DNA of 64,000 nucleotides, from assembly GCA_030817875.1 (NCBI GenBank), contig JAUSZU010000001.1, positions 3,286,001 to 3,350,000 on the forward strand, in the 5' to 3' direction. Below the pieces are notes generated by a model. The model was not told where the DNA came from. It saw only the letters and a program-made list of their open reading frames with translations, and made no database searches. This DNA comes from Flavobacterium sp. W4I14 (GTDB taxonomy: Bacteria; Bacteroidota; Bacteroidia; Sphingobacteriales; Sphingobacteriaceae). Positions 53,626 to 64,000 of this stretch are shown piece after piece (the stretch's first letter is position 1; each line of letters starts with the position of its first letter). The translations under genes and the position numbers were made by a program.

Positions 53626-55860
53626 TTATTTTGCTAAAAAATCTAACTCTGCAATAGCCAACGCTTTTTTATTACCTGCAATAGCCATTGCTTTTACTCG
53701 TATATATTTTGCCGAAATTCCTTTCTTGAAATAATGGGTCCGCGGTGTTGGATTATTAATTAAATTACCAAATCCGAAAATTTCGGCATCTTGCCAGGAC
53801 TTACCATCGTTACTGATTTGGAATACTCCTTTTTCAAGCATTCCATCAGCAAAATCAGTTGGTGGTGTATAAATAAAGCCAGTTAGCTCATAAACATTAC
53901 CTAAATCTATCGCTATCTGATGCTGATCGCTGTTTTCGTTAGATAACCAATAACTTTGCTTTGTAGCATCAAATGCCATTGCAGCAGTGTGCCTAGCACT
54001 TTCGCTATCACTATTTAATAATTTCCAGTCTTTTTTCAGCATACCAAATGTTTCGGTGGCTATTGGTCCCTTTTCTTTATTGGTTATGGCTATTACTTTT
54101 ACTTCACCTTTTGTTATTCGAAGCGGACCAGTATATTTTTTAGCACTAGCATCAGGTACACTTCCATTTGTGGTATAATAAATTTCGATGCCTTTGTTCA
54201 GGTTAGCGGTAGCATTTTCTCCGTGTGGTTTCCACCCAAACGCATGGGTTTTTGGTGAAATGGTAGTTAAACCATTTACATCTCTGCTAAACTGCAATTG
54301 TGGTGGACGGGTACGGTAATAATGTGCAGTTATAGTAGCTATTGCTGGTTCAGCTCTTGATGATAAAACAGTTAACTTAAATTTAGAAGAAGTAATTTCA
54401 GGGAAACGCAAAATCCGCTTATAACCAATATTGGTTGCTACGGCAATTTTTTGCCACTTATTGCCAATCCACACCTCCAATTGATGCGTTATTACACGCT
54501 CACTATGGTTTGTAATATCCTCTTGTAATACGATCCTGTTTATTGTAACTGGTTTAATCGTTGTAATTTCAACACTTTTCTGTTTATTATTTAACAAAAC
54601 ATAAGTATTTATATCGTTATCCAATACTTGTTTTGCGCCATTTGCGCCAGCAAATAAATTTTTGCCATAAGTTTCGGTAATGCGTTTACCAACCTCATTA
54701 AGCACACTTACATCTTCATCAGAGAATTTTCCGTTTCGGTTTGGTGGTATATTGAGTAAAAAGGTCGAATTCCCTCCAACCGAACGTTCATAAATATCGA
54801 AAACATCATCGGCACTGCGTACCTTTTGCTTTTGATCATCACGGTAAAACCAGCCTTCTCTTATTGATGTATTGGTTTCGGCTTGTTGATAGTGTAAATA
54901 TTTGGCTTTGTAAAGTTCGTTATTGCTGCCAAGGTCCTTATTCGTCATATCAGGAAAATGTGTTGCCGTATCAGGGTTTTCGCTATAAGGAATTACATTC
55001 CATTCGGTTTCTCGTGTTCCGCCAGCTTCATTACCACACCAACGGATATCTTCTCTACCAAAAATTACTGCTTTTGGCGCTAAAGTATGGATGAGCGTTT
55101 TCCAGGCTGAATAATTATATTTCTGCCCTCCTTTGGTTTTAGGATGTGCGCCATCAAACCAAACTTCATCAATTGGTCCGTATTCAGTTAAAACTTCAAA
55201 TAATTGATTTAGAAAATATTCATTATAATCGTCAACTTCGAACTTAAACTTAGTTTGGTTAGCAAAAGGACGTCCTGCTGTTTCTCGTGGAATGGTTCTC
55301 GTAGTTATTTTACTCAAATTACCATACAGTCCTTCAGGATTTTCTATTTGATACAAATCTGCAGGAGATAAATAAATTCCTAGTTTAAGTCCATACTTTT
55401 TGCAGGATGCAGATAGATTTTTTAAAACATCACCTTTTCCATCTTCGAAGCCTGAAGACATAATGCCATGTTTGGTATACCGGCTTTGCCAAAGCACAAA
55501 ACCATCATGGTGTTTTACGGTAATGATTACCATTTTCATCCCTGCCGATTTCATGGCCTGACACCATTGGTCGGTATGCAGTTCTTTTAAATCAAATATT
55601 TTAGGGTCTTCTTTACCATTTCCCCATTCCATTTTTGTAAAAGAGTTTGGCCCAAAATGAATAAATGCAATAAATTCATTTTTTAAAGCATTTACTTGAT
55701 TAGGTGTAGGCACCACGTGACTTGCTTTAGCCAAAATAGTAGCCTTGCTATCGCCTGATGCAATAGCCACAGTATTTTGTGGTTTTAAATTATCGCTTTG
55801 CGCTATAGCGTTTGCTATAAAAGACACAATTAAACCTGATGTGAGTATTAATTTTCTCAT
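53626..55860 (-). CDS. GH29 alpha-L-fucosidase with C-terminal discoidin-like domain
   Basis: A 744-residue secreted glycosidase (signal peptide ending AIAQ). The GH29 catalytic barrel spans ~50-400: FIHFGPNSFTKMEWGNG, VKHHDGFVLWQSRYTKH and the nucleophile Asp (~232) in IDEVWFDGAHP. The next ~100 residues form a beta domain, followed by a chitobiase C-terminal-like segment (GIEIYYTTNGSVPDASAKKYTGPLRI) and a final F5/8 type C (discoidin) domain (FDATKQSYWLSNENSDQHQIAIDLGNVYELTGF). It removes alpha-L-fucose from glycans. It is last in the operon. Confidence 0.9.
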   Translation of the reverse strand: MRKLILTSGLIVSFIANAIAQSDNLKPQNTVAIASGDSKATILAKASHVVPTPNQVNALKNEFIAFIHFGPNSFTKMEWGNGKEDPKIFDLKELHTDQWCQAMKSAGMKMVIITVKHHDGFVLWQSRYTKHGIMSSGFEDGKGDVLKNLSASCKKYGLKLGIYLSPADLYQIENPEGLYGNLSKITTRTIPRETAGRPFANQTKFKFEVDDYNEYFLNQLFEVLTEYGPIDEVWFDGAHPKTKGGQKYNYSAWKTLIHTLAPKAVIFGREDIRWCGNEAGGTRETEWNVIPYSENPDTATHFPDMTNKDLGSNNELYKAKYLHYQQAETNTSIREGWFYRDDQKQKVRSADDVFDIYERSVGGNSTFLLNIPPNRNGKFSDEDVSVLNEVGKRITETYGKNLFAGANGAKQVLDNDINTYVLLNNKQKSVEITTIKPVTINRIVLQEDITNHSERVITHQLEVWIGNKWQKIAVATNIGYKRILRFPEITSSKFKLTVLSSRAEPAIATITAHYYRTRPPQLQFSRDVNGLTTISPKTHAFGWKPHGENATANLNKGIEIYYTTNGSVPDASAKKYTGPLRITKGEVKVIAITNKEKGPIATETFGMLKKDWKLLNSDSESARHTAAMAFDATKQSYWLSNENSDQHQIAIDLGNVYELTGFIYTPPTDFADGMLEKGVFQISNDGKSWQDAEIFGFGNLINNPTPRTHYFKKGISAKYIRVKAMAIAGNKKALAIAELDFLAK

Positions 55861-55959
55861 TAAATTGATTTGTAATAAAATTACAACTTGAGTAAAGGAG
55901 TTGCGTAAAGTATATTAGCTGTTTATTAAGGTAAATTAGCTTAAATCAAAGCCGCTAAA

Positions 55960-57087
55960 TTATTTTTTAACTGCCAATATTTTGCGGATAATTTTTTCAT
56001 AGGCATCAGCATATTGCATCATTCCTAAATCGTTTGGGTGTGTGCCGTCAATTGTACTGTTATCGTTAAAACCGATTTCTTTTGCAGTAAGGATATAAAG
56101 ATCTTTAACGCCTGATTTCTTAAGTTTTTGATAGGTATTATTTAATACCTGGGAAGTCCAGATATATCTTTCTGTTAACGCCTTATCTAGATTAACCTGT
56201 GGTAAACCAGAACTATGTTCAACCAGTAAAATGGGTATTTTAGGATGTTTTGCTTTTAAACTTTGTACCGAACTGGTAATGCGTCTCCCAATTTCCTCTG
56301 CAGGATAAACCTTTTTATCGGTTAGGTTAGGCTGGCAATCAAGTACGAAGGCCATAGCGCTTATTTGATTCATTAAATCAATCAAGGGCGCCTCTAATCG
56401 GCCATTACCTGAAAAACCTAAATTGATAAGGGGCTGATCTAATTTTCTCCCCAAAATGTTTAACCATGCCATCCCTGGCCTGCTGGCACTTGCGCCCTGC
56501 ATAATAGAAGTACCATAAAATATCAACGGTGTTTTTTCATTGGCTTCTTCTACTTTAAAATCGGCATTTGAGGCCACACCTATTTTTAGCCATTTAGGTG
56601 TATTATACAGTGGTAAATACAAACGGAACTTTTTAATTTTTACTGTAGGATCAAAATTCACGTAACTATAAGTCACAGTATCCTTATAGCTGTAAGCGGC
56701 CTTTATCCAATGCCATTTATTCTGAAGATCCTGAGCATATAAATCAACTCCGCTTGCGCCCAAGGTTGGCATGTTGTCTAAACTTTTCGCACCGCTGATC
56801 TGGTATTTTATCACAATTTTTTGGGCGGTAGTATTAAAATCTAAATATTCGCCAGCGGTTTGCTTGGCTAAATTCCAAACTTCTTTCCGCACCTCTTTTT
56901 CTGCTGTGAATGGTAAGCGATTATAATAATTGGCACTATCAATATTTCGCCAGGCTTTACCCTTCAATGTACTGTAGGTGTTGGTTTGAGGATTAAACCA
57001 TTTCAAATTGTTATCGCTTTGTGCATAACACAATTCACAATACACCAGGCAGATTATCAGCCATACAAAAAAAGCATTTAGTTTCAT
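55960..57087 (-). CDS. SGNH hydrolase with GxDLY N-terminal domain
   Basis: A 375-residue secreted esterase (signal peptide ending CYAQ). The N-terminal ~160 residues are a beta-sandwich with LGASGVDLYAQDLQNKWHWI (the GxDLY block). The SGNH domain follows: catalytic Ser in FYGTSIMQGASASRPG, the block III Gly/Asn in GFSGNGRLEAPL and Asp/His in GTHPNDLGMMQYADAY. Such enzymes remove acyl groups from glycans. It lies 3 bp downstream of the DUF4091 gene. Confidence 0.9.
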   Translation of the reverse strand: MKLNAFFVWLIICLVYCELCYAQSDNNLKWFNPQTNTYSTLKGKAWRNIDSANYYNRLPFTAEKEVRKEVWNLAKQTAGEYLDFNTTAQKIVIKYQISGAKSLDNMPTLGASGVDLYAQDLQNKWHWIKAAYSYKDTVTYSYVNFDPTVKIKKFRLYLPLYNTPKWLKIGVASNADFKVEEANEKTPLIFYGTSIMQGASASRPGMAWLNILGRKLDQPLINLGFSGNGRLEAPLIDLMNQISAMAFVLDCQPNLTDKKVYPAEEIGRRITSSVQSLKAKHPKIPILLVEHSSGLPQVNLDKALTERYIWTSQVLNNTYQKLKKSGVKDLYILTAKEIGFNDNSTIDGTHPNDLGMMQYADAYEKIIRKILAVKK

Positions 57088-57090
57088 CTA

Positions 57091-58824
57091 TTATTTGTTT
57101 AGCAGCGGTTTTACGCGTTTTAAAATTTCATCTGCAGTAACGGTTGATAAAGATTTTAAGTTGAAATTTTCTAAGGCTTTATTCAATTCCTCAAGTGCTG
57201 CTGCATTCTTATTTTTGGTATAAAGTGCCTGCAGTTGCTTAATTTTCTCGAAATCCTGTCCACCTTCAATCAATTTTTCAAACCTGACCGATGTTAATGG
57301 TCCGGGATAAACCTGATAAGTATCGCCAGCGGGCCAAGCTGTAAAACGCGTATCGGTTAAAGGATTTTTGGTCCAGCTGTTATAGGCCCAACGCAAATAA
57401 CCGCCCATGTTTTTATTGGCAGTGTACCAACCCATCCATACCTGTTCTGCAGGCGAAGAGAAACTGAATGCATTTGGGTAAGGTTCGGTACAGCAAGTAT
57501 ACCAGGTGCTGGTTTTACCTTGCTCGTTACGTTTTTGCAACACATCAGCCGGAAATTCCCATTTTGAAGCAATGCAATAATTATCGATATCTTTTTCAAT
57601 TTCCTGATGGTATTCACCAGCTAAAGCGAGTTTCCATTTTGGATCAACGCTTTTTAATAGTTTAATTACGGCCTGCATCGCTTTCATTGGGCGTTCATCC
57701 ATAGCGATATAGGTCTTCTCGAACCAGTTCTTAGCTTTTAAATGTTTGGTAAAATCGGTAAGCATGTTCTTCCAAAAGGCATTATAACCAGGAGTACCAA
57801 TGGCTTCTGTGAAAACAGCCTCTTGCTGTGTACTTTCGTCCCAATAGGTAAAAGCAATTTTCCAAGGCACCATGCTGTAGCAATTAATGCGTTGATTTAT
57901 GCCGGTGGCGATAACAAAAGCAATGTATTTATCAAATAGGCTATAATCGTAAAGCCAACTACCATCTCTTTTCTTCGTCCATTTGATTAGGCTTGGATAG
58001 TCATCAAAGGTTTGATGCCCCCAAGGTTCGTTTACAATACTTGCTGTAATTGTTTTCTGTCCGGCGTTGGCCAACATGGTATAATATGGTTTCATTAAAA
58101 CAAAATGTTCGTTGCTCCATAATTTTACGTTGTGCACCCGGGCAATAGCAGCGGGGTGCTGCCATAAGTCTAAATCGTATTTCCAATCACTTGGAGGTGG
58201 TAAAGTTTTATTGAGCACCTGGATTTTAATGGGCAAGCTGTATTCCTTTTCACCTTTTATTTTGACCGTTCCTGTGTAATTTCCGGCTTTTACATTAGCA
58301 GGAACTTTTATACTTAACCAAACTGGTTGTGTATTTCTAGCGTTAATGTCGATTGTATTAATTTTGGTGTCGATTAAATCTGCCACATAGGATGAATCAA
58401 AATCTGCGACTTTACGGTAGCCACAACCATCTCTAAACTCATCAGTAAGTACGTATTTAATTATACCTGAAGTAATGTTCTCTTTTTTTATGCTATTGCC
58501 TTGTTGATCTTTCAGATCAGAAACCAGTATACTGATGTTGGTGTGCTTAGCTTTCGTCCAAAGCAACAGTTGGGTATGTAGTTTTTCTCCTATCCAGGCA
58601 GCAGTATTCCATGTATTTTGAATTGAAATGGCGGGAGGTAACTCTTTTGCAAACCTGAGGTTACTATTAACAAAACTAACATTTAGACCTTCAGAGGTAT
58701 TATTCCACTCCTTATTTATAGTTTCGCTATCTGGCAATTTTGCTTTTTGTAAGGCCAGACTAACATCCTGAGCTGCACTTGTTAAACCCAAGCCCATGAT
58801 TAATATCATTGATAAAAACTTCAT
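57091..58824 (-). CDS. DUF4091 glycoside hydrolase-like protein
   Basis: A 577-residue secreted protein (signal peptide ending SAAQ). An N-terminal beta-sandwich (~30-210) is followed by a barrel-like part with CYSMVPWKIAF and AKNWFEKTYIAMDERPM (possible acidic catalytic region), and the C-terminal DUF4091 core LRWAYNSWTKNPLTDTRFTAWPAGDTYQVYPGPLTSVRFEKLIEGGQDFEKI. Members are found with glycosidases, but substrates are not known for this branch. It is the first gene of the glycan operon. Confidence 0.87.
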   Translation of the reverse strand: MKFLSMILIMGLGLTSAAQDVSLALQKAKLPDSETINKEWNNTSEGLNVSFVNSNLRFAKELPPAISIQNTWNTAAWIGEKLHTQLLLWTKAKHTNISILVSDLKDQQGNSIKKENITSGIIKYVLTDEFRDGCGYRKVADFDSSYVADLIDTKINTIDINARNTQPVWLSIKVPANVKAGNYTGTVKIKGEKEYSLPIKIQVLNKTLPPPSDWKYDLDLWQHPAAIARVHNVKLWSNEHFVLMKPYYTMLANAGQKTITASIVNEPWGHQTFDDYPSLIKWTKKRDGSWLYDYSLFDKYIAFVIATGINQRINCYSMVPWKIAFTYWDESTQQEAVFTEAIGTPGYNAFWKNMLTDFTKHLKAKNWFEKTYIAMDERPMKAMQAVIKLLKSVDPKWKLALAGEYHQEIEKDIDNYCIASKWEFPADVLQKRNEQGKTSTWYTCCTEPYPNAFSFSSPAEQVWMGWYTANKNMGGYLRWAYNSWTKNPLTDTRFTAWPAGDTYQVYPGPLTSVRFEKLIEGGQDFEKIKQLQALYTKNKNAAALEELNKALENFNLKSLSTVTADEILKRVKPLLNK

Positions 58825-58931
58825 AAACCTAAGTTAATCAAACCTATTAGAATAAGATTAAGTGATTAAGAAGGTGCCTCTACGCAAACGTTTGAGGAAC
58901 TGTAACAAAATGGATAGATTATTTCATTAAA

Positions 58932-58967
58932 CAAAAAAGCCCTCTGAATAAAAATCCAGAGGGCTTA
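58932..58967 (-). terminator. Terminator after rpoC
   Basis: On the minus strand AAGCCCTCTGGA and TCAGAGGGCTT pair around a TTTTTAT loop and are followed by T6. It is the end of the rpoB-rpoC operon. Confidence 0.9.
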
Positions 58968-58983
58968 CAATTACTATTAAAAT

Positions 58984-61900
58984 CTAAGCTTCTACTTCTT
59001 CTTGTTTCGAAGCTAATAATTTATCGTATTCTTCTTGCGAACCAACGATGATTCTTTCGTAACCACGTACACCAGTACCTGAAGGGATTAAGTGACCAAC
59101 GATCACGTTTTCTTTCAAGCCTAACATATTATCGCGTTTACCTGCAATAGCTGCCTCATTTAATACTTTCGTAGTTTCCTGGAACGAAGCCGCAGAAATG
59201 AACGATTTAGTACCTAATGATGCACGTGTAATACCTTGTAAGATAGAACTTGCAGTTGCTGGTCTTGCATCTCTAACCGTAATCTGTTTTAAATCTTTAC
59301 GTTTCAATTGAGAATTTTCGTCTCTTAATCTACGTAATGAAACAATCTGACCTGGTTTGAAATCTGTAGAATCACCTGCATCTTCAACCACTTTCTTGTC
59401 GTACATCGCATCGTTCTCGTCAGCAAAATCCCAACGGTCAACAGCATTGTTTTCTAAGAAAATAGTATCACCTGGATCTTCAATGTGAACTTTCTGCATC
59501 ATCTGGTGAACAATTACCTCGAAGTGCTTATCGTTAATTTTCACACCTTGTAAACGGTAAACCTCTTGAATACCATTTACCAGGTATTCTTGAACCGCTG
59601 CAGGGCCTTTAATTGATAAGATATCGGCAGGAGAAATTGAACCATCTGATAAAGGCATACCTGCTTTTACAAAGTCGTTATCCTGAACAAGGATGTGTTT
59701 CGACAATGGAACCAAGTATTTTTTAACTTCACCATCTTTAGATTCGATTGTGATTTCACGGTTACCACGTTTAACGCCACCTAAAGTTACCACACCATCA
59801 ATCTCAGTTACTACAGCTGGGTTAGATGGATTACGTGCTTCAAATAATTCCGTTACACGAGGTAAACCACCTGTAATATCTCGGGTTTTACCAGTTGCAC
59901 GAGGAATCTTAGCGATAATCTGACCAGTTTGGATGGCTTCACCTTCATCAACTGAAACGTGGGCACCTACCGGAATGTTATAACCTTTAATGAATTCACC
60001 TTTCTTATCAACAATCTGAACTGAAGGGTTTTTAGTTTTATCACGTGTATCGATAATTACTTTTTCACGGTGACCAGTTTGCTCATCTGATTCTTCACGG
60101 AAGGTTACACCTTCAATAATGGCATCAAATTGTGCTTTACCGGCAAATTCTGATAGAATAACCGCGTTGTACGGATCCCACGAACAGATTTTATCACCTT
60201 TAGAAAGTTTATCACCTTCTTTTACGAACAAGAATGCACCGTAAGGAATGTTATTGGTTACAATGATACGTCCGGTTCCTGGCTCAACAATTTTGAACTC
60301 ACCTGAACGACCCAATACCACCTGAACTGTTCCTTCTTCTGTTTGTGTATCAACAGTACGGATATTTTCAAATTCGATCACACCATCAAACTTAGCTACG
60401 ATGTTAGATTCTGCAGCAATGTTTGATGCAGTACCACCCACGTGGAAAGTACGAAGTGTTAACTGTGTACCCGGCTCACCGATTGACTGTGCTGCAATTA
60501 CACCAACTGCCTCACCTCTTTGAACGCGTTTACCAGATGCTAAGTTACGGCCATAACATAATGCACAAACACCACGTTTAGATTCGCAAGTTAATACTGA
60601 ACGGATCTCGATACCTTCTAGTGGAGATTCTTCGATCAATTTAGCTACATCTTCGTTAATATCTTCTCCAGCACCTACCAATAAAGTGTTATCCAATGGA
60701 TTGTACACATCATGTAGTGAAGTACGGCCTAAAATCCTGTCGTATAATGGTTCAACGATATCTTCCTGATCTTTTAAAGCGGTCGTATACATACCTCTTA
60801 AAGTTCCACAATCGTTATCGTTAACAATCATATCCTGTGCCACATCATGTAAACGACGGGTTAAGTAACCCGCATCCGCCGTTTTTAACGCCGTATCTGC
60901 CAAACCTTTACGCGCACCGTGAGTAGAGATAAAGTACTCTAATACCGATAAACCTTCTTTAAAGTTTGATAAGATCGGGTTTTCGATGATATCGCCACCT
61001 GAACCTGATTTTTGAGGTTTCGCCATCAAACCACGCATTCCGCAAAGCTGACGAATCTGCTCTTTAGATCCACGTGCACCTGAATCAAGCATCATGTAAA
61101 CCGAGTTAAAACCTTGGTTATCTGATGATAACTGAGTCATAACGAATGTAGTTAACCTGTTGTTGATACGGGTCCAGATATCGATAATCTGGTTGTAACG
61201 TTCGTTGTTGGTAATGAAACCCATGTTATAGTTGTTTCTTACCTCTTCAACTTCAGCTGCTGCCTGTTCTAATAAAGTATGTTTTTCTACCGGAATGTTT
61301 ACGTCTTGTAAGTTGAACGATAAACCTCCCTGGAATGCCATTTTGAAACCTAATTCTTTGATATCATCTAAGAATTGAGAAGCACGGGCCATACCAGTCA
61401 TTTTCACTACTTCACCAATAATATCTCTTAAAGATTTTTTGGTTAATAATTCATTGATATAACCCACTTCTTCAGGAACCATTTGGTTGAACAATACCCT
61501 ACCTACAGTAGTTTCAGTTAATTTATTAACGATAGAACCATCGGCTTGTTTAACATTTACCCTTACTTTGATAAACGCATGCAAGTCTAATTCTTTCTCG
61601 TTATAAGCAATAATAACTTCTTCCGGAGAATAGAAATTCGAATCCTGTCCTTTTACAACTCTGGTTTCATCTGTTCTGCGGCCTTTAGTAATATAATAAA
61701 GACCTAAAACCATATCCTGTGATGGTACTGTAATTGGCGTACCGTTTGCAGGGTTTAAGATGTTGTGTGCGGCCAACATTAATACTTGGGCTTCCAAAAT
61801 TGCTGCATTACCTAAAGGTAAGTGGACAGCCATCTGGTCACCATCAAAATCGGCGTTGAATGCAGTACAAACTAGTGGGTGTAACTGGATTGCTTTTCCT

Positions 61901-63270
61901 TCAATTAATTTTGGCTGGAAAGCCTGAATACCTAGTCTGTGTAGCGTAGGTGCACGGTTTAATAATACCGGGTGACCTTTTAATACATTTTCTAAGATAT
62001 CCCAAACTAATGGATCTTTTCTATCAACGATTTTCTTAGCAGATTTAACTGTTTTTACTACACCACGCTCAATCATCTTACGAATAATGAACGGTTTGTA
62101 AAGCTCAGCAGCCATATCTTTAGGAATACCGCACTCGTGTAATTTAAGGCTAGGCCCTACAACAATTACAGAACGAGCTGAATAATCCACACGTTTACCT
62201 AATAAATTCTGACGGAAACGACCTTGTTTACCTTTCAGGATATCTGAAAGTGACTTCAAAGCACGGTTACCTTCAGTTTTTACCGCGTTAACTTTACGTG
62301 AGTTATCGAATAACGAATCTACAGCTTCCTGCAACATACGTTTCTCGTTACGTAAAATTACCTCTGGCGCTTTAATCTCGATCAAACGTTTTAAACGGTT
62401 GTTACGGATAATTACACGACGGTATAAATCATTTAAATCGGAAGTAGCGAAACGACCACCTTCTAATGGCACTAACGGACGTAATTCTGGTGGAATAACC
62501 GGAACGATTTTAACAATCATCCACTCAGGGCGATTCTCGATACGTGTATTAGCTCCACGGAAAGCTTCAACAACCTGAAGACGTTTTAAAGCCTCATTTT
62601 TACGTTGCTGAGAAGTTTCGTTAGCTGCCTGGTGACGTAAATCATAAGATAAAGTATCTAAATCAATACGTTTTAATAAATCTTCTAATGCTTCAGCACC
62701 CATTTTGGCGATGAATTTATTAGGATCTTTATCGTCTAAGTATTGGTTTTCTTTAGGTAATTTATCTAAGATATCTAAATATTCTTCTTCTGTTAAGAAG
62801 TCCATATAGTTGATACCTTCCTCAGCCATTAAGCCTGATTGAATAACTACGTAACGCTCGTAATAGATAATTAAATCTAATTTTTTAGTAGGTAAACCTA
62901 ATAAATAACCGATTTTGTTTGGTAAAGAGCGGAAGTACCAGATGTGCGCAACAGGAACCACTAAAGCAATGTGTCCCATACGCTCACGACGTACTTTTTT
63001 CTCCGTTACTTCAACACCACAACGATCGCAAACAATACCTTTATAACGGATACGTTTGTATTTACCGCAATGACATTCGTAATCTTTTACCGGACCAAAA
63101 ATACGCTCACAGAACAAACCATCACGCTCAGGTTTGTAAGTACGGTAGTTAATGGTTTCTGGTTTCAGCACCTCACCGCTTGAACGTTCCAAAATAATTT
63201 CTGGAGACGATAAGCTAATTGTGATTGATGTGAAATTGCTTTTTAATTTATTATCCTTTTTGTAAGACAT
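58984..63270 (-). CDS. rpoC: DNA-directed RNA polymerase subunit beta'
   Basis: A 1428-residue catalytic subunit of RNA polymerase. The N-terminal zinc site is [20 protein letters not shown] (~66-85), the catalytic Mg motif NADFDGDQM lies at ~470-478, and the second zinc site uses [13 protein letters not shown] (~890-905). The bridge helix and trigger loop blocks [17 protein letters not shown] and [19 protein letters not shown] are complete. It is transcribed together with rpoB, whose stop codon lies 87 bp upstream. Confidence 0.98.
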   Translation of the reverse strand: MSYKKDNKLKSNFTSITISLSSPEIILERSSGEVLKPETINYRTYKPERDGLFCERIFGPVKDYECHCGKYKRIRYKGIVCDRCGVEVTEKKVRRERMGHIALVVPVAHIWYFRSLPNKIGYLLGLPTKKLDLIIYYERYVVIQSGLMAEEGINYMDFLTEEEYLDILDKLPKENQYLDDKDPNKFIAKMGAEALEDLLKRIDLDTLSYDLRHQAANETSQQRKNEALKRLQVVEAFRGANTRIENRPEWMIVKIVPVIPPELRPLVPLEGGRFATSDLNDLYRRVIIRNNRLKRLIEIKAPEVILRNEKRMLQEAVDSLFDNSRKVNAVKTEGNRALKSLSDILKGKQGRFRQNLLGKRVDYSARSVIVVGPSLKLHECGIPKDMAAELYKPFIIRKMIERGVVKTVKSAKKIVDRKDPLVWDILENVLKGHPVLLNRAPTLHRLGIQAFQPKLIEGKAIQLHPLVCTAFNADFDGDQMAVHLPLGNAAILEAQVLMLAAHNILNPANGTPITVPSQDMVLGLYYITKGRRTDETRVVKGQDSNFYSPEEVIIAYNEKELDLHAFIKVRVNVKQADGSIVNKLTETTVGRVLFNQMVPEEVGYINELLTKKSLRDIIGEVVKMTGMARASQFLDDIKELGFKMAFQGGLSFNLQDVNIPVEKHTLLEQAAAEVEEVRNNYNMGFITNNERYNQIIDIWTRINNRLTTFVMTQLSSDNQGFNSVYMMLDSGARGSKEQIRQLCGMRGLMAKPQKSGSGGDIIENPILSNFKEGLSVLEYFISTHGARKGLADTALKTADAGYLTRRLHDVAQDMIVNDNDCGTLRGMYTTALKDQEDIVEPLYDRILGRTSLHDVYNPLDNTLLVGAGEDINEDVAKLIEESPLEGIEIRSVLTCESKRGVCALCYGRNLASGKRVQRGEAVGVIAAQSIGEPGTQLTLRTFHVGGTASNIAAESNIVAKFDGVIEFENIRTVDTQTEEGTVQVVLGRSGEFKIVEPGTGRIIVTNNIPYGAFLFVKEGDKLSKGDKICSWDPYNAVILSEFAGKAQFDAIIEGVTFREESDEQTGHREKVIIDTRDKTKNPSVQIVDKKGEFIKGYNIPVGAHVSVDEGEAIQTGQIIAKIPRATGKTRDITGGLPRVTELFEARNPSNPAVVTEIDGVVTLGGVKRGNREITIESKDGEVKKYLVPLSKHILVQDNDFVKAGMPLSDGSISPADILSIKGPAAVQEYLVNGIQEVYRLQGVKINDKHFEVIVHQMMQKVHIEDPGDTIFLENNAVDRWDFADENDAMYDKKVVEDAGDSTDFKPGQIVSLRRLRDENSQLKRKDLKQITVRDARPATASSILQGITRASLGTKSFISAASFQETTKVLNEAAIAGKRDNMLGLKENVIVGHLIPSGTGVRGYERIIVGSQEEYDKLLASKQEEVEA

Positions 63271-63276
63271 ATCTTT

Positions 63277-63360
63277 TTGTTTTTAGTAGCAAGTACTTAG
63301 CATCAAGTATCAAGCTTGAATTAACCTTCTTGATACTCAATACTTTATACTTAATACTTA
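63277..63360. repeat. AAGTATCAAG-type repeat in the rpoB-rpoC spacer
   Basis: The spacer contains CATCAAGTATCAAGCTTG followed by CTTGATACTCAATAC and TTTATACTTAATACTTA. TATCAAG and CTTGATA make a hairpin. The repeat runs up to and includes the rpoB stop codon. Confidence 0.6.
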
Positions 63361-64000
63361 GTCTAACGTAATATCTAAACCTAATCCGCGTAACTCATGT
63401 ACCAATACGTTGAACGATTCTGGTACACCTGGTGTTGGTAGGTTCTCACCTTTAACAATGGCTTCGTAAGTTTTGGCTCTTCCGATTACATCATCCGATT
63501 TAACGGTTAAGATCTCTTGAAGAATATTAGCTGCACCGAATGCCTCTAATGCCCAAACCTCCATCTCACCAAAACGCTGACCACCGAACTGAGCTTTACC
63601 ACCCAATGGTTGTTGTGTAATTAATGAGTATGGTCCGATTGAACGGGCGTGCATCTTATCATCAACCATGTGACCTAATTTCAACATGTAGATAATACCT
63701 ACAGTTGTAGTCTGATCGAAACGCTCACCTGTTAAACCATTGTATAAGTAGGTTTTTCCTGAAGCAGGAACTCCCGCTTTAGCAATCCACTCTTCTACTT
63801 CTTGGTGGGTAGCACCATCAAAAATTGGTGTTGCAAATTTAACACCTAATTCTTGGCCTGCCCAAGCTAAAATAGTTTCGTAGATCTGACCAAGGTTCAT
63901 ACGTGAAGGTACACCCAGTGGGTTCAACACGATATCAACCGGAGTACCATCAGCTAAGAAAGGCATATCTTCATCACGTACAATACGTGCAACAATACCT
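63358..64000 (-). CDS. rpoB: DNA-directed RNA polymerase subunit beta, C-terminal part
   Basis: The frame is open across the window edge and encodes the last ~213 residues of the beta subunit. It starts with [41 protein letters not shown], a block shared by all bacterial RpoB proteins, and ends with the anchor region [39 protein letters not shown] that binds beta'. Residues upstream, including the rifampicin pocket, are outside the window. It forms an operon with rpoC. Confidence 0.97.
   Translation of the reverse strand, partial: GIVARIVRDEDMPFLADGTPVDIVLNPLGVPSRMNLGQIYETILAWAGQELGVKFATPIFDGATHQEVEEWIAKAGVPASGKTYLYNGLTGERFDQTTTVGIIYMLKLGHMVDDKMHARSIGPYSLITQQPLGGKAQFGGQRFGEMEVWALEAFGAANILQEILTVKSDDVIGRAKTYEAIVKGENLPTPGVPESFNVLVHELRGLGLDITLD

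Overview
The window looks like chromosomal DNA from a Bacteroidota of the Sphingobacteriaceae, most like Pedobacter. The evidence is a modest G+C content, starts without Shine-Dalgarno sequences, promoters of the TTTG-N19/20-TAnnTTTG type, a DnaE with an exonuclease domain fused at its N-terminus, and Bacteroidota-typical proteins (OmpH lipoprotein, TlpA with a long N-terminal region, DUF4136 lipoproteins, DUF3467, long aromatic amino acid hydroxylase). I see no rRNA, tRNA, CRISPR array, prophage or intact insertion sequence. Genes lie on both strands in short operons separated by spacers rich in palindromic repeats.

Layout. 1-9.0 kb: the end of an SDR gene, an NlpC/P60 hydrolase, a CAP protein, a GtrA protein, a frameshifted aromatic amino acid hydroxylase, a VapBC-like toxin-antitoxin pair, another SDR, a DUF4870 protein, a second NlpC/P60 protein and a DUF1801 protein. 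9.0-14.4 kb: the homogentisate route (flavin reductase and fumarylacetoacetase on the minus strand, homogentisate and 4-hydroxyphenylpyruvate dioxygenases on the plus strand). With the hydroxylase this takes phenylalanine to fumarate and acetoacetate, except for an aminotransferase and maleylacetoacetate isomerase. 15-21.4 kb: pyruvate oxidase, a frameshifted DsbA-like protein, peroxiredoxin, DUF58, a frameshifted PQQ-type sugar dehydrogenase and thioredoxin. 21.5-26 kb: dnaE. 26.4-35.5 kb: small secreted proteins, malate dehydrogenase, a retropepsin-like protease, truncated haemoglobin, SRPBCC, an OmpR/HAMP-kinase pair, a UspA-like protein and bestrophin. 35.8-50.6 kb: housekeeping genes (gyrB, ompH, guanine deaminase, TlpA, EcsC, S4, dapD, glycosyltransferase, tsaC, cca, miaA). 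50.6-58.8 kb: a FadL/SGNH operon, DUF3467, and a GH29 fucosidase/SGNH esterase/DUF4091 glycan operon. 59-64 kb: rpoC and the 3' end of rpoB.

The main points for a second look are as follows. Three conserved genes within 15 kb are each broken by exactly one extra base, so assembly error must be excluded. The FadL promoter holds two perfect inverted repeats, one filling the spacer between -33 and -7. A 44-bp perfect palindrome lies in the fumarylacetoacetase/flavin reductase operon. A basic 33-codon ORF precedes hmgA. Two terminator-like hairpins have no matching gene. A glycosyltransferase appears to take its start codon from an inserted repeat. Several families of intergenic repeats are present. 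I did not find a clear new defence or mobile system.
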